Source of the DNA: Pirellulales bacterium
GTDB lineage: Bacteria > Planctomycetota > Planctomycetia > Pirellulales > Thermoguttaceae
Direction: 5' to 3'
Length of the DNA: 64,000 nt
Assembly: GCA_016931995.1 (NCBI GenBank)
Contig: JAFGDS010000079.1
Span: 1 to 64,000 of the forward strand
In this document: positions 48,153-60,651 of the stretch, in pieces
How the letters are laid out: every line of letters begins with the position of its first letter
Position numbering within the stretch: the first letter of the stretch is position 1
The notes under the pieces: model-generated
What the model was told of the DNA's origin: nothing
Seen by the model: only the letters and a program-made list of their open reading frames with translations
Databases searched by the model: none
Position numbers and translations under genes: made by a program

Positions 48153-50888
48153 ATGTCCAATGCGCCTTTCGGCCCCGCGCGATATAGGAATCTCGGTCGG
48201 AGGTTTTCGTCGCGGCGGTTCGGCGTTGCGACACGCCGGTTGGGGGTTGAGCCGTTGGAGGATCGGCGGTTATTGACGGCCGCGGGCTCAACAACGCTTG
48301 ACGAGGCGATCCAACTGATGGACGTATCGCCGGCGTTGTTTGTCGAGAACCGGGGCCAGTGGGCCGACGCGTCGGTGCGCTACGCCTTCTTCGGCTCTGG
48401 GGCCAACGTGTTGCACACGGACGCAGGCCCGGTCATTCAGCTATTCAAGGAGGAGACAGTCGCCGGACCGGTTGCGAACGACGATCCGATGGCGCCTAGC
48501 CGGGGACTGTCCCGGCTTTCGCACAACGAGAATGGAACTGTCCCCTTCGAGGAACCACAGGAGACCGTGACCCGCTCGATCCGTCTCGCAGTCACCTTCG
48601 ACGGCGCGGCGGCGGTCGAGCCGCTGGGCACCGATCCCGCCGAGACGGTAATGAACTATTTCCTTGGCGAGGAGTCCAACTGGCGCGAGGCCGTCGCCTC
48701 GTTCGAGACGGTCACCTACCCCGGCCTGTACGAGGGCATCGACCTGGTGACCTTCGGCCAGCGGCGGAGCCTGAAATATGAGTTTCACGTAGCACCCGGC
48801 GCCGACCACCGGCAGATCGAAATCAGCTACGCCGGCGCCGGTGCGCTGTGGCTTGACGAGGAAGGCCAATTGCACGTTCCCACGGAGTTCGGCGACCTGG
48901 TGGACGACGCGCCGTACATCTACCAGATGATCGACGGCGAACAAGTTGAGGTCGCCGGGTGTTTCGAGCTTGTCGACGCCGATACGTACACCTTTGCGAT
49001 CACGGGCACCTTCGATCCAGAGGTCGAATTGGTGGTCGATCCCAACGTCGAATGGGGCACCTACCTGGGCGGATCGGCTATGGACAATTCCTGGGGCGTT
49101 GCCACCGACAGCTCGGACGACGTCTACGTTTGTGGATCGACCAAGTCGATTGACTGGGGCATTTCCGATGGGTGGGATGCGTCGCTTGGAGGATCAAGTG
49201 ACGGTTTCGTTGTCAAATTTTCCAGCTCAACAGGCGATCACCTCTGGAGCACCTACCTGGGCGGCTCGAATGCCGAGACTGCATGGGACGTCGCCACAGA
49301 CACCTCGGGCAACGTCTACGTCTGCGGGTCAACCGAATCGTCTGACTGGAACATCTCGGGCGGATGGGACACATCGCTTGGAGGGGCCAGTGACGGTTTC
49401 GTCGTCAGACTTTCCGGCTCAACGGGTACTCACGTCTGGAGTACGTACCTAGGTGGATCAAGCGCCGAGAGTGCGTGGGGCGTTGCCACAAACAGCTCGG
49501 GTGACGTCTACGTCTGTGGACAAACCTATTCGTCCGATTGGGGCTTCTCTGGCGGATGGGACACATTGCATAGTGTGTATGATGACGGATTCTTGGTCAA
49601 ACTCTCCGGCTCCGAAGGCGCTCACCTCTGGAGCACGTACCTGGGTGGGGACAATCACGACGAAGCCAGCGCGGTGGCCACCGACGGTGAGAACAACGTC
49701 TACGTCTGTGGAACCACCTACTCCACTAGCTGGGCCGTTGCCGGTGGGTGGGATACGTCATACGCAGGGTCCAGCGACGGCTTTGTCGTTAAGCTCTCCG
49801 ACTCCACGGGTGCTCACCTTTGGAGCACGTACCTGGGTGGGGCAAGTGGCGAGTGGGCCCGCTCTGTTTGCACGGACATTCAGAATGACGTCTTCGTCTG
49901 TGGATCCAGTTGCTCCGCAGGCTGGGGCATTGCCGGCGGATGGGATACCACGGCGGGTGATCCACAGGGGTGGTCCGATGATGGTTTTGTCATCAAATTG
50001 TCTGGCTTGACCGGTGCTCACCTCTGGAGCACGTACCTCGGGGGCACGAGTTCTGAAATTGCGTGGGGCATTGCCACAGATGACGGGGGCAACGTCTTCG
50101 CTTGCGGAGAAACCAACTCGACAGGCTGGGGCATCGCCGGCGGCTGGGCCACATCATTTGCCGGGTCTGGCGACGGTTTCGTCGTCAAGCTCTCCGGCTC
50201 CACGGGTGCACATCTCTGGAGCACGTATCTGGGCGGATCGAATACGGACCGTGCCTCCTACATTGCCACGGATGGCGCAGGCAACCTTTTCATCTGTGGA
50301 CTCACATACTCTCCGGACGCGGGTATGTCCGGCGGATGGGCTTCGACGTACGGTGGTATTGCTGATGGCTTCCTAATCAAGGCCAACGACTCGCCCGCCC
50401 TCCCCGGCGACGCCAACAGGAGCGGAACAGTCGACGCGGCCGACGCGGCAATCCTGGCGGCGCATTGGTGTATGTCCGGTATGTCGTGGGCTGACGGCGA
50501 TTTCAACAATGACGGCCTTGTGGACGACCTAGACCTGGCTATTCTCGCGGCGAATTGGGGATCGCAAGTCGGCACGTCGCAAGCCGCTGGTGTCGTCGTC
50601 CCAACCGGCAAGCAGGAAACTCCCGAAGCGGACAGGCGTTTCATTGGACCACGACAATTGGCTGCGGGAGCACCGGCCAGGAGAATCGCACTGCGGCGAT
50701 TGGACACGGAGCAAGAGACGGCAGCAACCGATGCGACAACGCCGACGAGAACGGAACGACCGGCGAACGTAGTCATCGGTCCGATCGCGTGGGCGTACGA
50801 ATTTGAGCACGCCCGGCGCCAGGGGCGTCCGCCGCGGGCGTTGTGGCCGCGGGTTGTCGATGCGGTTCTGACGCACGATGCCCGGTGA
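48153..50888 (+). CDS. Surface SBBP-repeat protein with dockerin domain
   Basis: A 911-residue product; ATG 48153 follows GGGAGG. The N-terminal planctomycete export motif is RRLGVEPLEDRRLLTA (about 28-43). A domain with FVENRGQW and YEGIDLVTFGQR (about 60-290) follows, then seven SBBP repeats of about 62 residues (LWSTYLGG...VATD...VYVCG), from about residue 298 to 745. Next is a type I dockerin with two calcium loops (DANRSGTVDAADAAILAAHW; DFNNDGLVDDLDLAILAANW) and a charged tail. Residues 116-132 (GLSRLSHNENGTVPF) come from a dispersed repeat at 48502-48545. Dockerins pair with cohesins; no cohesin is encoded here. Likely cell-surface or extracellular beta-propeller. Confidence 0.88.
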   Translation: MSNAPFGPARYRNLGRRFSSRRFGVATRRLGVEPLEDRRLLTAAGSTTLDEAIQLMDVSPALFVENRGQWADASVRYAFFGSGANVLHTDAGPVIQLFKEETVAGPVANDDPMAPSRGLSRLSHNENGTVPFEEPQETVTRSIRLAVTFDGAAAVEPLGTDPAETVMNYFLGEESNWREAVASFETVTYPGLYEGIDLVTFGQRRSLKYEFHVAPGADHRQIEISYAGAGALWLDEEGQLHVPTEFGDLVDDAPYIYQMIDGEQVEVAGCFELVDADTYTFAITGTFDPEVELVVDPNVEWGTYLGGSAMDNSWGVATDSSDDVYVCGSTKSIDWGISDGWDASLGGSSDGFVVKFSSSTGDHLWSTYLGGSNAETAWDVATDTSGNVYVCGSTESSDWNISGGWDTSLGGASDGFVVRLSGSTGTHVWSTYLGGSSAESAWGVATNSSGDVYVCGQTYSSDWGFSGGWDTLHSVYDDGFLVKLSGSEGAHLWSTYLGGDNHDEASAVATDGENNVYVCGTTYSTSWAVAGGWDTSYAGSSDGFVVKLSDSTGAHLWSTYLGGASGEWARSVCTDIQNDVFVCGSSCSAGWGIAGGWDTTAGDPQGWSDDGFVIKLSGLTGAHLWSTYLGGTSSEIAWGIATDDGGNVFACGETNSTGWGIAGGWATSFAGSGDGFVVKLSGSTGAHLWSTYLGGSNTDRASYIATDGAGNLFICGLTYSPDAGMSGGWASTYGGIADGFLIKANDSPALPGDANRSGTVDAADAAILAAHWCMSGMSWADGDFNNDGLVDDLDLAILAANWGSQVGTSQAAGVVVPTGKQETPEADRRFIGPRQLAAGAPARRIALRRLDTEQETAATDATTPTRTERPANVVIGPIAWAYEFEHARRQGRPPRALWPRVVDAVLTHDAR

Positions 50889-50944
50889 ATCGGCGACGGG
50901 AGTCGCCTCCTACAGGGGCAGGTTCGCGCCGACTGTGTCGAGAT

Positions 50945-50987
50945 CCCCTCGCCCCCTGCCCCTCTCCCACGCTCGCGGGAGAGGGAA
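50945..50987. repeat. CCCCTCTCCC hairpin repeat before tRNA-Leu
   Basis: CTCGCCCCCTGCCCCTCTCC followed by the inverse GCGGGAGAGGG. Same family as the copy at 12531. Confidence 0.8.
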
Positions 50988-50999
50988 GACGCTTGTCAA

Positions 51000-51083
51000 T
51001 GGCCGAGGCGGGACTCGAACCCGCACGGGCGTGTGCCCACGGGATTTTAAATCCCGAGCGTCTGCCGATTCCGCCACTCGGCC
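51000..51083 (-). tRNA. tRNA-Leu (TAA anticodon)
   Basis: An 84-base class II tRNA with long variable arm. Acceptor GGCCGAG / CTCGGCC; anticodon stem CGGGA/TCCCG with loop TTTAAAA; T-loop TTCGAGT. CCA not encoded. Confidence 0.95.
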
Positions 51084-51394
51084 GGTCGTTCGTCACCTCA
51101 AAAGGTCGAGATCACCACGGAGACGCGGAGGGCACGGAGACGGGCATTGGATGCACGGTGCAACCGTCGGCCGTTTTGGACCATCAATCATTCAACGCTC
51201 CGCCAGAGCGCATCTCGTGAAATCGTGGCGGGCGCCATGGCCACGCTTGCGTGGCCATGCATCGGATTCCTCGATGGAACATACCCACGACAAGCGTGGG
51301 CATGGCGCCCGGCCAGCAGTGGCACCCTGGCGCCAACGTCTAGCCCGTCTTCCTTCTCCGTGTTCTCCGTGTCTCCGTGGTGAAATCCTCATCG
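51084..51394. repeat. Intergenic region with two repeat families
   Basis: CACCACGGAGACGCGGAGG at 51113-51140 and its inverse at 51352-51382 flank an inverted pair of GCGCCATGGCCACGCTTG units (51231-51310). No gene recognised. Confidence 0.75.
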
Positions 51395-52960
<1,566 letters not shown>

Positions 52961-52999
52961 GGTACGCGCGGAATTCTTTGGGAAGTGAGGTTGGGCCAC

Positions 53000-53033
53000 A
53001 AAAAAACCCCAACGCCTTCGTTTGGCCTTGGGG
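53000..53033 (-). terminator. Attenuator-type terminator in the leuA leader
   Basis: On the minus strand: CCCCAAGGCC, loop, GGCGTTGGGG, then seven T. It lies 40 bases before the leuA start and 36 bases after the leader peptide stop, the expected position of an attenuator. Confidence 0.85.
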
Positions 53034-53069
53034 TCGCTAGGTTCACGGTTTGTCTGCGACGTATCGCCC

Positions 53070-53126
53070 CTAAGGCCGGCGTCCGGCTAGCGCTAAAAGC
53101 AACGCCAATAGGAGCAAATGCCGCAT
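53070..53126 (-). CDS. leuL: leuA leader peptide, leucine-rich
   Basis: An 18-codon frame reading M-R-H-L-L-L-L-A-L-L-L-A-L-A-G-R-R-P, stop TAG. Eight of 18 codons are leucine, using TTG, CTC, CTA, CTT and TTA, and none CTG. Stalling at leucine codons when charged tRNA-Leu is scarce would favour readthrough of the downstream hairpin. It fits classical amino-acid attenuation; the anti-terminator pairing was not modelled. Confidence 0.75.
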   Translation of the reverse strand: MRHLLLLALLLALAGRRP

Positions 53127-53274
53127 GGGAATACCACCCGAATTGCTGGGCCCTCGCCTCGACGGGGGACAGGCGCCAGATACTCAAAGGATAGCCGGTT
53201 CGCCGGGGCGGGTCAAGACGAGGGGTGGGTGGCCTATACCGTACGCCCACATTTGCCTCCCCCGCGGGGGTATT

Positions 53275-54414
53275 TTACTGGATATCCCGCCATTCCTTCA
53301 GGTCGATCAGGCGACTCAGGAAGGCTTCCGCCTTCGCGACATCGACCAAGCCGCGATAGGAAGGCTCGAAGATGTGGGTGAGATCACCCGTCAACTGAGT
53401 CACTCCACGAGAGTCGCGACCAGCCCAATGGGGTTGGACGCGTGTAGCCGAGAGGATCGTGCAGTCAAGCACGGGCACAAGGCGAGTCAGGACGCGCCCG
53501 CGATCTATGCCCACGAAGAAGAAGCAAAACACGGTGTTGCCCTTCGCCAGGAGGCGCAGGGCTTTGTCGATGTTGTACGCTTTTGGATTCGACGCCCGGT
53601 CCAGCAGTTTGGTTTTGATGTCGATTCGGAGTTTTGTCCCAGAGGCGAGATCTCGTGCGAGATCCTCAAGCGAGTGGAGGTTCTCGGCTTCGGTGATGAT
53701 TCGCTCGATCTGGTCACCTCGTTCCTTGCCGTTCTTGTTTTGCGCGGCCTGTAAGATCGCGTCGCGCCGTGTCTCCACAATGCTTGACAATTCTCTTTCG
53801 AATTCAAGATACTCGGGACTTCCAATCACGGCTTCTGCAAGCCTTGCGGAATCGAGTATTCTACACCGCTCCTCCGCGCTCGGCTCGAATCGGCGTCCTG
53901 TCGCAGCTATGGCATGGGTGCACTCAACAATACACGCCAGGTTTTCCTCCCACGTGAACTCCTGATGAATGGCGAAGAGCGTGTCGAAGTTCTCGGGCTT
54001 ATTCTCGATATCCGAATACTCGCGGAGTATGTCGCTTCCGTTGATGCTGCCACGAATCTTGTTGATTGTGAGTTGTTGGGAATCGTGGCTGACTTTCTTC
54101 AGGAAAGTCGCGTTCGCAAGAAGGGCTTCCACACCGTATGGTCGCACCACACATACGATAAACGGCAGATGGTTGTACTGCTTGATCTTGGATAGGGCGA
54201 CCACTGTGTTCGAAAACGAGGCCCCGCTTGCTTTGGAGAAGCAAACAAAAAAGTCCGTTCCGACATAGACCGACCGCTTCTTCTCCAAGCGGAAACGATC
54301 GGCGGTGGCCCTGGCGAGAGCGTCCTTTGTGCATTCAGGATGCTCCCGGCTATACGCGCACAAGAACGCGACAAGTTCGGAAAGTACGTTGGCGCTTGTT
54401 TTCTCGCTTTCCAT
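53275..54414 (-). CDS. Type II restriction endonuclease candidate
   Basis: A 379-residue product started at ATG 54414. It is directly downstream of a DNA methyltransferase gene on the same strand, the classical restriction-modification arrangement. A PD-(D/E)xK-like core is visible at about 252-269 (LARDLASGTKLRIDIKTK), and a second conserved-looking stretch is NPKAYNIDKALRLLAKGNTV. I cannot assign recognition specificity or an isoschizomer. The base composition looks clearly less GC-rich than the flanks, indicating transfer. Alternatively it may be a non-restrictive partner protein. Confidence 0.65.
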   Translation of the reverse strand: MESEKTSANVLSELVAFLCAYSREHPECTKDALARATADRFRLEKKRSVYVGTDFFVCFSKASGASFSNTVVALSKIKQYNHLPFIVCVVRPYGVEALLANATFLKKVSHDSQQLTINKIRGSINGSDILREYSDIENKPENFDTLFAIHQEFTWEENLACIVECTHAIAATGRRFEPSAEERCRILDSARLAEAVIGSPEYLEFERELSSIVETRRDAILQAAQNKNGKERGDQIERIITEAENLHSLEDLARDLASGTKLRIDIKTKLLDRASNPKAYNIDKALRLLAKGNTVFCFFFVGIDRGRVLTRLVPVLDCTILSATRVQPHWAGRDSRGVTQLTGDLTHIFEPSYRGLVDVAKAEAFLSRLIDLKEWRDIQ

Positions 54415-54483
54415 AGCGGCGCGGACTATAGCGAGAAGCACTCTTCGCTACAACGCCGATTTGGAAGGAAACAAGCGGTCTGG

Positions 54484-55467
54484 TCAAAAAAGGACGCGTT
54501 CAGCCAAGCTGGGCTTCGTTTTGTCACGCTGCAATGCGAGCGTGTTACGCTCCCAGAAGACGCCATCGGAGAATCCCTGAATTCCCTTTTCGCTCTCCGC
54601 CATCTCAAGTCGCTTGGCTGCAAGCAGGGCGTAGGTTTCGTCGCACTCGATCCCCAGAAACCGCCGTCCCAACTTCTTTGCCACAACGGAAGTTGTCCCA
54701 CTGCCAAGGAACGGGTCTAGCACAAAGTCGCCTGGATTGGAGCTGGCAAGAATAAGCTTCGCGAGCAGTTTCTCGCTCTTCTGGGTCGGATGGTTCGTGT
54801 TCTCCGGCATTGACCAGAACGGAATCGTGATGTCGGTCCATAAATTGGAGGGATGGGTATCACGGTATCCGCCATTGTGAGACCTGACCCAATCCTTCGG
54901 GGAACCGCTTGAGTCCGTGTACGGCGCCAGAACCTTTCTCCGCAACTTAACTGCATCGACATTGAACGTATATTCTTCCGACACCGTGCAATACCAGATG
55001 TCCTCGCTTGCGTTCTTCCAATTCCGTTTGGCCCCTCGCCCTTTCTCGCGTTCCCACGATATCCGGTTTCTCACAGTCAAATGACGCGAGGCCGCCGAGA
55101 AGACGGACACGGATGTCAGCCAGTCACCGCAGATATAGACAGTTGCGGTCGGTTTTAGTAGCGGCAACAGAAGGGCGATGATCCCATCCAGCCACGCTGT
55201 ATACTCGCCAACGTCTTTCCGGGAGAATCGCCTGCCGTTGAACTCCTTGTCCAGATTGTAGGGTGGGTCCAAAAAGAGCAGGTCAACGTGGTTGCGCGGA
55301 AGCAAACCCACCCAGTCGCGGAAGTCGCCAAGAATCGTTCCTTCAGCCGGCGCTGCCAACGGGGTCTTGGGCCGTTGGACGGTCAACTTGGACAGTAGCC
55401 ACGGGCGTTCATCGGGGCTCACCATGAGCGTGCGGTTCCGCGGCGATCGTTTTCTCGTGTTTGCCAT
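54484..55467 (-). CDS. DNA methyltransferase, beta-class (DPPY before FxGxG)
   Basis: A 327-residue AdoMet-dependent amino-methyltransferase (N6-adenine or N4-cytosine). ATG 55467 follows GGAAGG. Catalytic motif IV LFLDPPYNLDKEF is at 65-77, and AdoMet-binding motif I FVLDPFLGSGTTSVV is at 248-262, preceded by HPTQKSEKLLAKLI. The order IV...X-I defines the beta class. The target-recognition region lies between about 80 and 220. It protects against the adjacent nuclease (inference from pairing). Confidence 0.92.
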   Translation of the reverse strand: MANTRKRSPRNRTLMVSPDERPWLLSKLTVQRPKTPLAAPAEGTILGDFRDWVGLLPRNHVDLLFLDPPYNLDKEFNGRRFSRKDVGEYTAWLDGIIALLLPLLKPTATVYICGDWLTSVSVFSAASRHLTVRNRISWEREKGRGAKRNWKNASEDIWYCTVSEEYTFNVDAVKLRRKVLAPYTDSSGSPKDWVRSHNGGYRDTHPSNLWTDITIPFWSMPENTNHPTQKSEKLLAKLILASSNPGDFVLDPFLGSGTTSVVAKKLGRRFLGIECDETYALLAAKRLEMAESEKGIQGFSDGVFWERNTLALQRDKTKPSLAERVLF

Positions 55468-55522
55468 CGTCGGGTCCTTCCTTTGGCTTTTTGGCCGGTG
55501 GCTGTTCACCAGGCACCCAAAA

Positions 55523-55595
<73 letters not shown>

Positions 55596-55839
55596 GCGCC
55601 GTTCAAGTCTACCCAAAAGCCGTTTGACGACAAAGCCGGCTAAAGCCCGGGAAGGTGGGTTTGCCGTGCCACGTCCACGTGGCGGAAGGTGGGCCATGAC
55701 CATTCGAGGCGAGACTTGTCGTTTCGGCGTTCGGGCCGATCCTGCCAGAGTGAGGGCGGTCACACCCTGGTCAACCCCCTCCCGTCGGAGGATCGGGGAG
55801 GGAAACCCAACGAATCCGCGCGGCGCAACAGGTCGAGGC
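55596..55839. other. Intergenic, nothing recognised
   Basis: Sequence between tRNA and the next terminator. No gene, repeat or RNA seen. Confidence 0.5.
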
Positions 55840-55871
55840 AAAAAAAGACCCGCGCCGGATTCGACGCGGGT
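55840..55871 (-). terminator. Terminator of the second PEP-CTERM gene
   Basis: On the minus strand: ACCCGCG, loop, CGCGGGT, and then a run of seven T after one C. It lies 30 bases past the stop. Confidence 0.85.
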
Positions 55872-55900
55872 TTCCGTGTGTAATACAAACGGCACTTGGA

Positions 55901-56581
55901 TCAACCGACCCTGCGCCGCAACCAGCCCAGACCGATGGCCAGCGTGCCGAGCAGCGACCAAATGACGAAGGTGGCAGGCTCAGGAATAGGCGCTCCCACG
56001 ACATTGTCCATGGCAAACGCTTCCACGGTGCCTGAGATCGTCTTCTGAGGCACGAAGGTGATAGACTCGATCCACTCCATGGGATTGGTCGTGAATCCGA
56101 AGAAGAATGGGTCGCTCGGGTTGGGCACGGCAATGGTCTCTTCCGCACCGCCCGCATGCTTCACCACCGCCAGCAGTTCACCCTGAAGCCCCAGGTTGAA
56201 CTCGGCTCCCCACGCCCAAATGGGAGCGTCGAAGACCATATCGACCGTGGTATCCGTGGCGTCGTGATTCACGAGCACCAGGGCATAGGGCGAAGCGTCA
56301 ATGTTCACGTAGAAAAACGGCGCGACATCGATGCGATTGTAGCTGGTACCGAAGACATCCGGTCCGTCTTGCTGCAAGGTGAACTCCCCAAGATCGACCG
56401 GTCCGGTTCTGAACTCCGTGTCTGTGAGAAAACTGTTGAAGTCCTCCTCCCAGAACCAGCCGCTTCCACCGACAGCGGCTTCCCACGAAGCTCTTGTGTT
56501 ATACGTTGTGATGGCGCCCTGGGCTTGCGCGAGGCCGATCAGGATCACGACCGCGGCGGATACAGCAATCAAACGCTTCAT
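55901..56581 (-). CDS. PEP-CTERM sorted secreted protein
   Basis: A 226-residue product; ATG 56581 follows GGGAGGGAG. Signal peptide KRLIAVSAAVVILIGLAQAQ, then a beta-rich domain with ITTYNTRASWEAAVGGSGWF and EDFNSFLTDTEFRTG, which resembles the PEP-CTERM-associated domain found in many such proteins. Sorting signal IPEPATFVIWSLLG...GWLRRRVG at the C-terminus. No exosortase nearby. Role unknown. Confidence 0.88.
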   Translation of the reverse strand: MKRLIAVSAAVVILIGLAQAQGAITTYNTRASWEAAVGGSGWFWEEDFNSFLTDTEFRTGPVDLGEFTLQQDGPDVFGTSYNRIDVAPFFYVNIDASPYALVLVNHDATDTTVDMVFDAPIWAWGAEFNLGLQGELLAVVKHAGGAEETIAVPNPSDPFFFGFTTNPMEWIESITFVPQKTISGTVEAFAMDNVVGAPIPEPATFVIWSLLGTLAIGLGWLRRRVG

Positions 56582-57072
56582 TTTTGCCACTCCCTCCCGA
56601 CTACTCCGGTATTCCGGAGAGCGTAATGCCCACCATACCACAGCTACTATTGCTTAGCCGCCCAATGCTGATTCCTGACACAACGGAGCTGGAATTCCGG
56701 CGATTTTCCCCGGAGGGGTAAAGGGGTAAAGCAAGAACAGCCCTCGGTTTCACTCCCGTCGATTCGCTCACCCGAACCAGCACTCTCGGGGGGGTGGCGG
56801 GGCTGTTGATCTTCTCAAGGCATCTCGACATCTCCAAACGGCGGTGTTCGGCGTCAACGTCCGAGACTTGGGGGCGCGTGTTGTGGGATCGGCGGGCGTG
56901 TGACAGAATCGGGCAGCGGGGGACAGGGAACGGCACTGCTGGGCAAGCCAGTAGTGGAACCCCGACCAACGAGGACGCACCGGCGAACGAGATCCTTCGC
57001 TTCGCTCAGGATGACGTGGCAACGAATCAGGATGACGTGGCGACAGATCAGGTGTCTTCGGGAGCAAACGGC
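56582..57072. repeat. Intergenic region upstream of hemL
   Basis: CACTGCTGGGCAAGCCAGTA repeat at 56934-56957 and a GATCCTTCGCTTCGCTCAGG unit at 56990-57016. A longer hemL frame (from 56794) would translate both and is rejected. Nothing else is recognised. Confidence 0.7.
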
Positions 57073-58362
<1,290 letters not shown>

Positions 58363-58470
58363 TCGCGCCGTGACGCCCGAAACGGGCGAAAAACCCGCCG
58401 CGCCGGTTGGCGGAGCGGACGCGGCGCGTTACATTCTAGCCAATGGTCAAACCGGAGCGGGGGAGAACGC

Positions 58471-60630
58471 ATGATGACTTCAGCGTCGAGGAGCGTGCCA
58501 ATGGAGCCTCGGGCCGCCGGCGCCACGCATCCCTTGGACGCCGTTTTCAGTCCGCGGAGCGTGGCGGTTTGCGGGGTCACGCCCACGCCGGACACGGTGC
58601 CCTACGATATCTTCCACAACATCTTGACGAGCGGTTTTCAGGGGACGGTGTACCCCATTGCGCCGGGCAAGCGCAGCATCTGCGCCGTGAAGGCGTACCG
58701 CTACGTGGTCGATATCCCCGACGACGTCGATCAGGCAGTCATCGTCTTTCCCGCCAACGTCGTCGAGCGGGCTCTCCAGCAGTGCGGGCAGAAGGGAATC
58801 AAGTCGGTCATTGTCATTTCGGCCGGATTCCGCGAGGTGGGCCCGCAGGGCGTCGCGCGCGAGGAGCGGCTGAAGGCCATCTGCCGCGAGTACGGCATGG
58901 CGATGATCGGTCCGAACTGCCTGGGCGTGATCAACACCGATTCCGCGGTAATGCTCAACGCCTCGTTCGCGCGGAAGATGCCCGACGCGGGGCGGATCGC
59001 GTTTTTGAGCCAGTCGGGCGCGCTGTGCACGGCGGTGCTCGATTACGCCAGGGAGAAAGCCATCGGGTTCTCGAAGTTCGTGAGCTTCGGCAACAAGGCG
59101 GGCGTCACCGAAATCGAGCTTTTTGACTACCTGCACCACGACCCGCAAACGGACGTGATCCTGCTGTACCTCGAGGAGTTGCGCGACGGGCGTGGGCTGA
59201 TCGAGGCGGCGCGGCGGGTGACGCGGGGCGCGGGAGCGAAACCGATCCTGGCGATCAAATCGGGCCGGACGCCGCAGGGGGCCGACGCGGCCAGCAGCCA
59301 TACCGGCTCGCTGGCCGGCGAGGACGCCGTGTGCGACGCCGTGTTCCGCGAGGCGGGCATCATCCGCGTCACCAGCATCGAGCAGATGTTCAACTCGGCC
59401 GTGCTCTTGACGTACGAGCCCTTGCCCGCGGGCGACCGGCTGGCGATTGTGACCAACGCGGGCGGTCCCGGCGTGATGGCCACGGACGCGGCGGTGCGGA
59501 TGGGCCTGTCCATCCCGCGGTTCGAGCCGGCCACCACCGCCCGGCTCCGCGACGCGCTTCCCGCCGCGGCCAACGTGAAGAACCCGGTGGACGTGATCGG
59601 CGACGCCCGGTCGGACCGTTACAACGCGGCGCTCGAGGCCGTGCTCGACGACCCGAACGTCGATCAGGCGCTGGTGATCCTGACGCCGCAATCCATGACC
59701 GACATCGACGCCATTGCCCGGGGGATTTGCGACGTGCACGAGGGCGCCGCGAAACCCATCGCGTGCTCGTTCATGGGCGCGGCCGACGTGGGTTCGGGCA
59801 TCCGGCTGTTGCAGGACGCGCGCATTCCGCATTACATCCTGCCGGAATGGGCGTGCGACGCGATGGCCGACGTGCAACGGGTCCGCCGGTGGCGCGAGCA
59901 GCCGGTGGCGCGGCCCGCGCCGATCGCCGTCGACCGCGAAGCCGTGGCGGCGATTCTCGACCGCGCGCCGGCGGGTTACCTCAACGAGGATCAGGCGCTG
60001 GCGGTGCTGGGCGTGTACGGCCTTCCCGTGCCCTCGTGCCGGCTGTGCGCGTCGGCGGACGAGGCCGTGGCCTTCGCCGACCAGATCGGCTATCCCGTGG
60101 TGCTCCGCGTGGTCAGCCCCGAGATCGTGCACAAGTCGGAAGTGAAGGGCATGGCCTTGGACCTCCGCTCGGCCGACGCGGTCCGCGAGGCGTACGCCCG
60201 GATCCTCCGGCACGTGGGCCAGATCGCGCCGGAGGCGCGGATCGTCGGCCTTCTGGTCCGCGGGATGATCCCGCAGGGATACGAAATCATTCTCGGGGCC
60301 AAGCGGGATCCGTCGTTCGGCCCGACGGTGATGTTCGGGCTGGGTGGGATCTACGTCGAGCTGTTCAAGGACGTGACGTTTGGCCTGGCGCCGCTCGACG
60401 AGCACACGGCCGCGCGGATGGTCCAGCAGGTGACGGCGTATCATCTGCTGGAAGGCGCCCGGGGCGGCGCGTGCGCCGATCTGGAGGGCATCAGCCAGTC
60501 GTTGGTGCGGGTGGGGCAGTTGATCAGTGATTTCGACCGGATCGTCGAGCTGGACGTTAACCCGATGATCGCCGGCCCGGCCGCGGTGGGCAACATGGTG
60601 GCCGACGTGCGGATTCGGTTGAGCGAATAG
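58471..60630 (+). CDS. ADP-forming acyl-CoA synthetase (acetyl-CoA synthetase, fused alpha-beta)
   Basis: Interconverts an acyl-CoA plus ADP and phosphate with the free acid plus ATP. The 719-residue product carries a CoA-binding Rossmann domain (about 20-145; FSPRSVAVCGVTPTPDTVPY), a succinyl-CoA-ligase-like domain (SQSGALCTAVLDYAREK) with the phospho-histidine region SSHTGSLAGEDAV, and a C-terminal ATP-grasp (about 500-710; VVLRVVSPEIVHKSEVKGMA, FGLGGIYVELFKDVTFGLAP). No GNAT acetyltransferase domain is present, unlike Pat-type proteins. An acyl carrier protein gene follows. Substrate unknown: acetate, or a longer acid transferred to the carrier. Confidence 0.9.
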   Translation: MMTSASRSVPMEPRAAGATHPLDAVFSPRSVAVCGVTPTPDTVPYDIFHNILTSGFQGTVYPIAPGKRSICAVKAYRYVVDIPDDVDQAVIVFPANVVERALQQCGQKGIKSVIVISAGFREVGPQGVAREERLKAICREYGMAMIGPNCLGVINTDSAVMLNASFARKMPDAGRIAFLSQSGALCTAVLDYAREKAIGFSKFVSFGNKAGVTEIELFDYLHHDPQTDVILLYLEELRDGRGLIEAARRVTRGAGAKPILAIKSGRTPQGADAASSHTGSLAGEDAVCDAVFREAGIIRVTSIEQMFNSAVLLTYEPLPAGDRLAIVTNAGGPGVMATDAAVRMGLSIPRFEPATTARLRDALPAAANVKNPVDVIGDARSDRYNAALEAVLDDPNVDQALVILTPQSMTDIDAIARGICDVHEGAAKPIACSFMGAADVGSGIRLLQDARIPHYILPEWACDAMADVQRVRRWREQPVARPAPIAVDREAVAAILDRAPAGYLNEDQALAVLGVYGLPVPSCRLCASADEAVAFADQIGYPVVLRVVSPEIVHKSEVKGMALDLRSADAVREAYARILRHVGQIAPEARIVGLLVRGMIPQGYEIILGAKRDPSFGPTVMFGLGGIYVELFKDVTFGLAPLDEHTAARMVQQVTAYHLLEGARGGACADLEGISQSLVRVGQLISDFDRIVELDVNPMIAGPAAVGNMVADVRIRLSE

Positions 60631-60651
60631 GAACGTGAATTGACATGGGGC

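Noticed and set aside
53130-53160. T-box riboswitch upstream of leuA, from a GGGTGGTA sequence
   Set aside because: It does not continue into the conserved ACCGCG and no specifier loop is evident; the leader peptide explains the region better.
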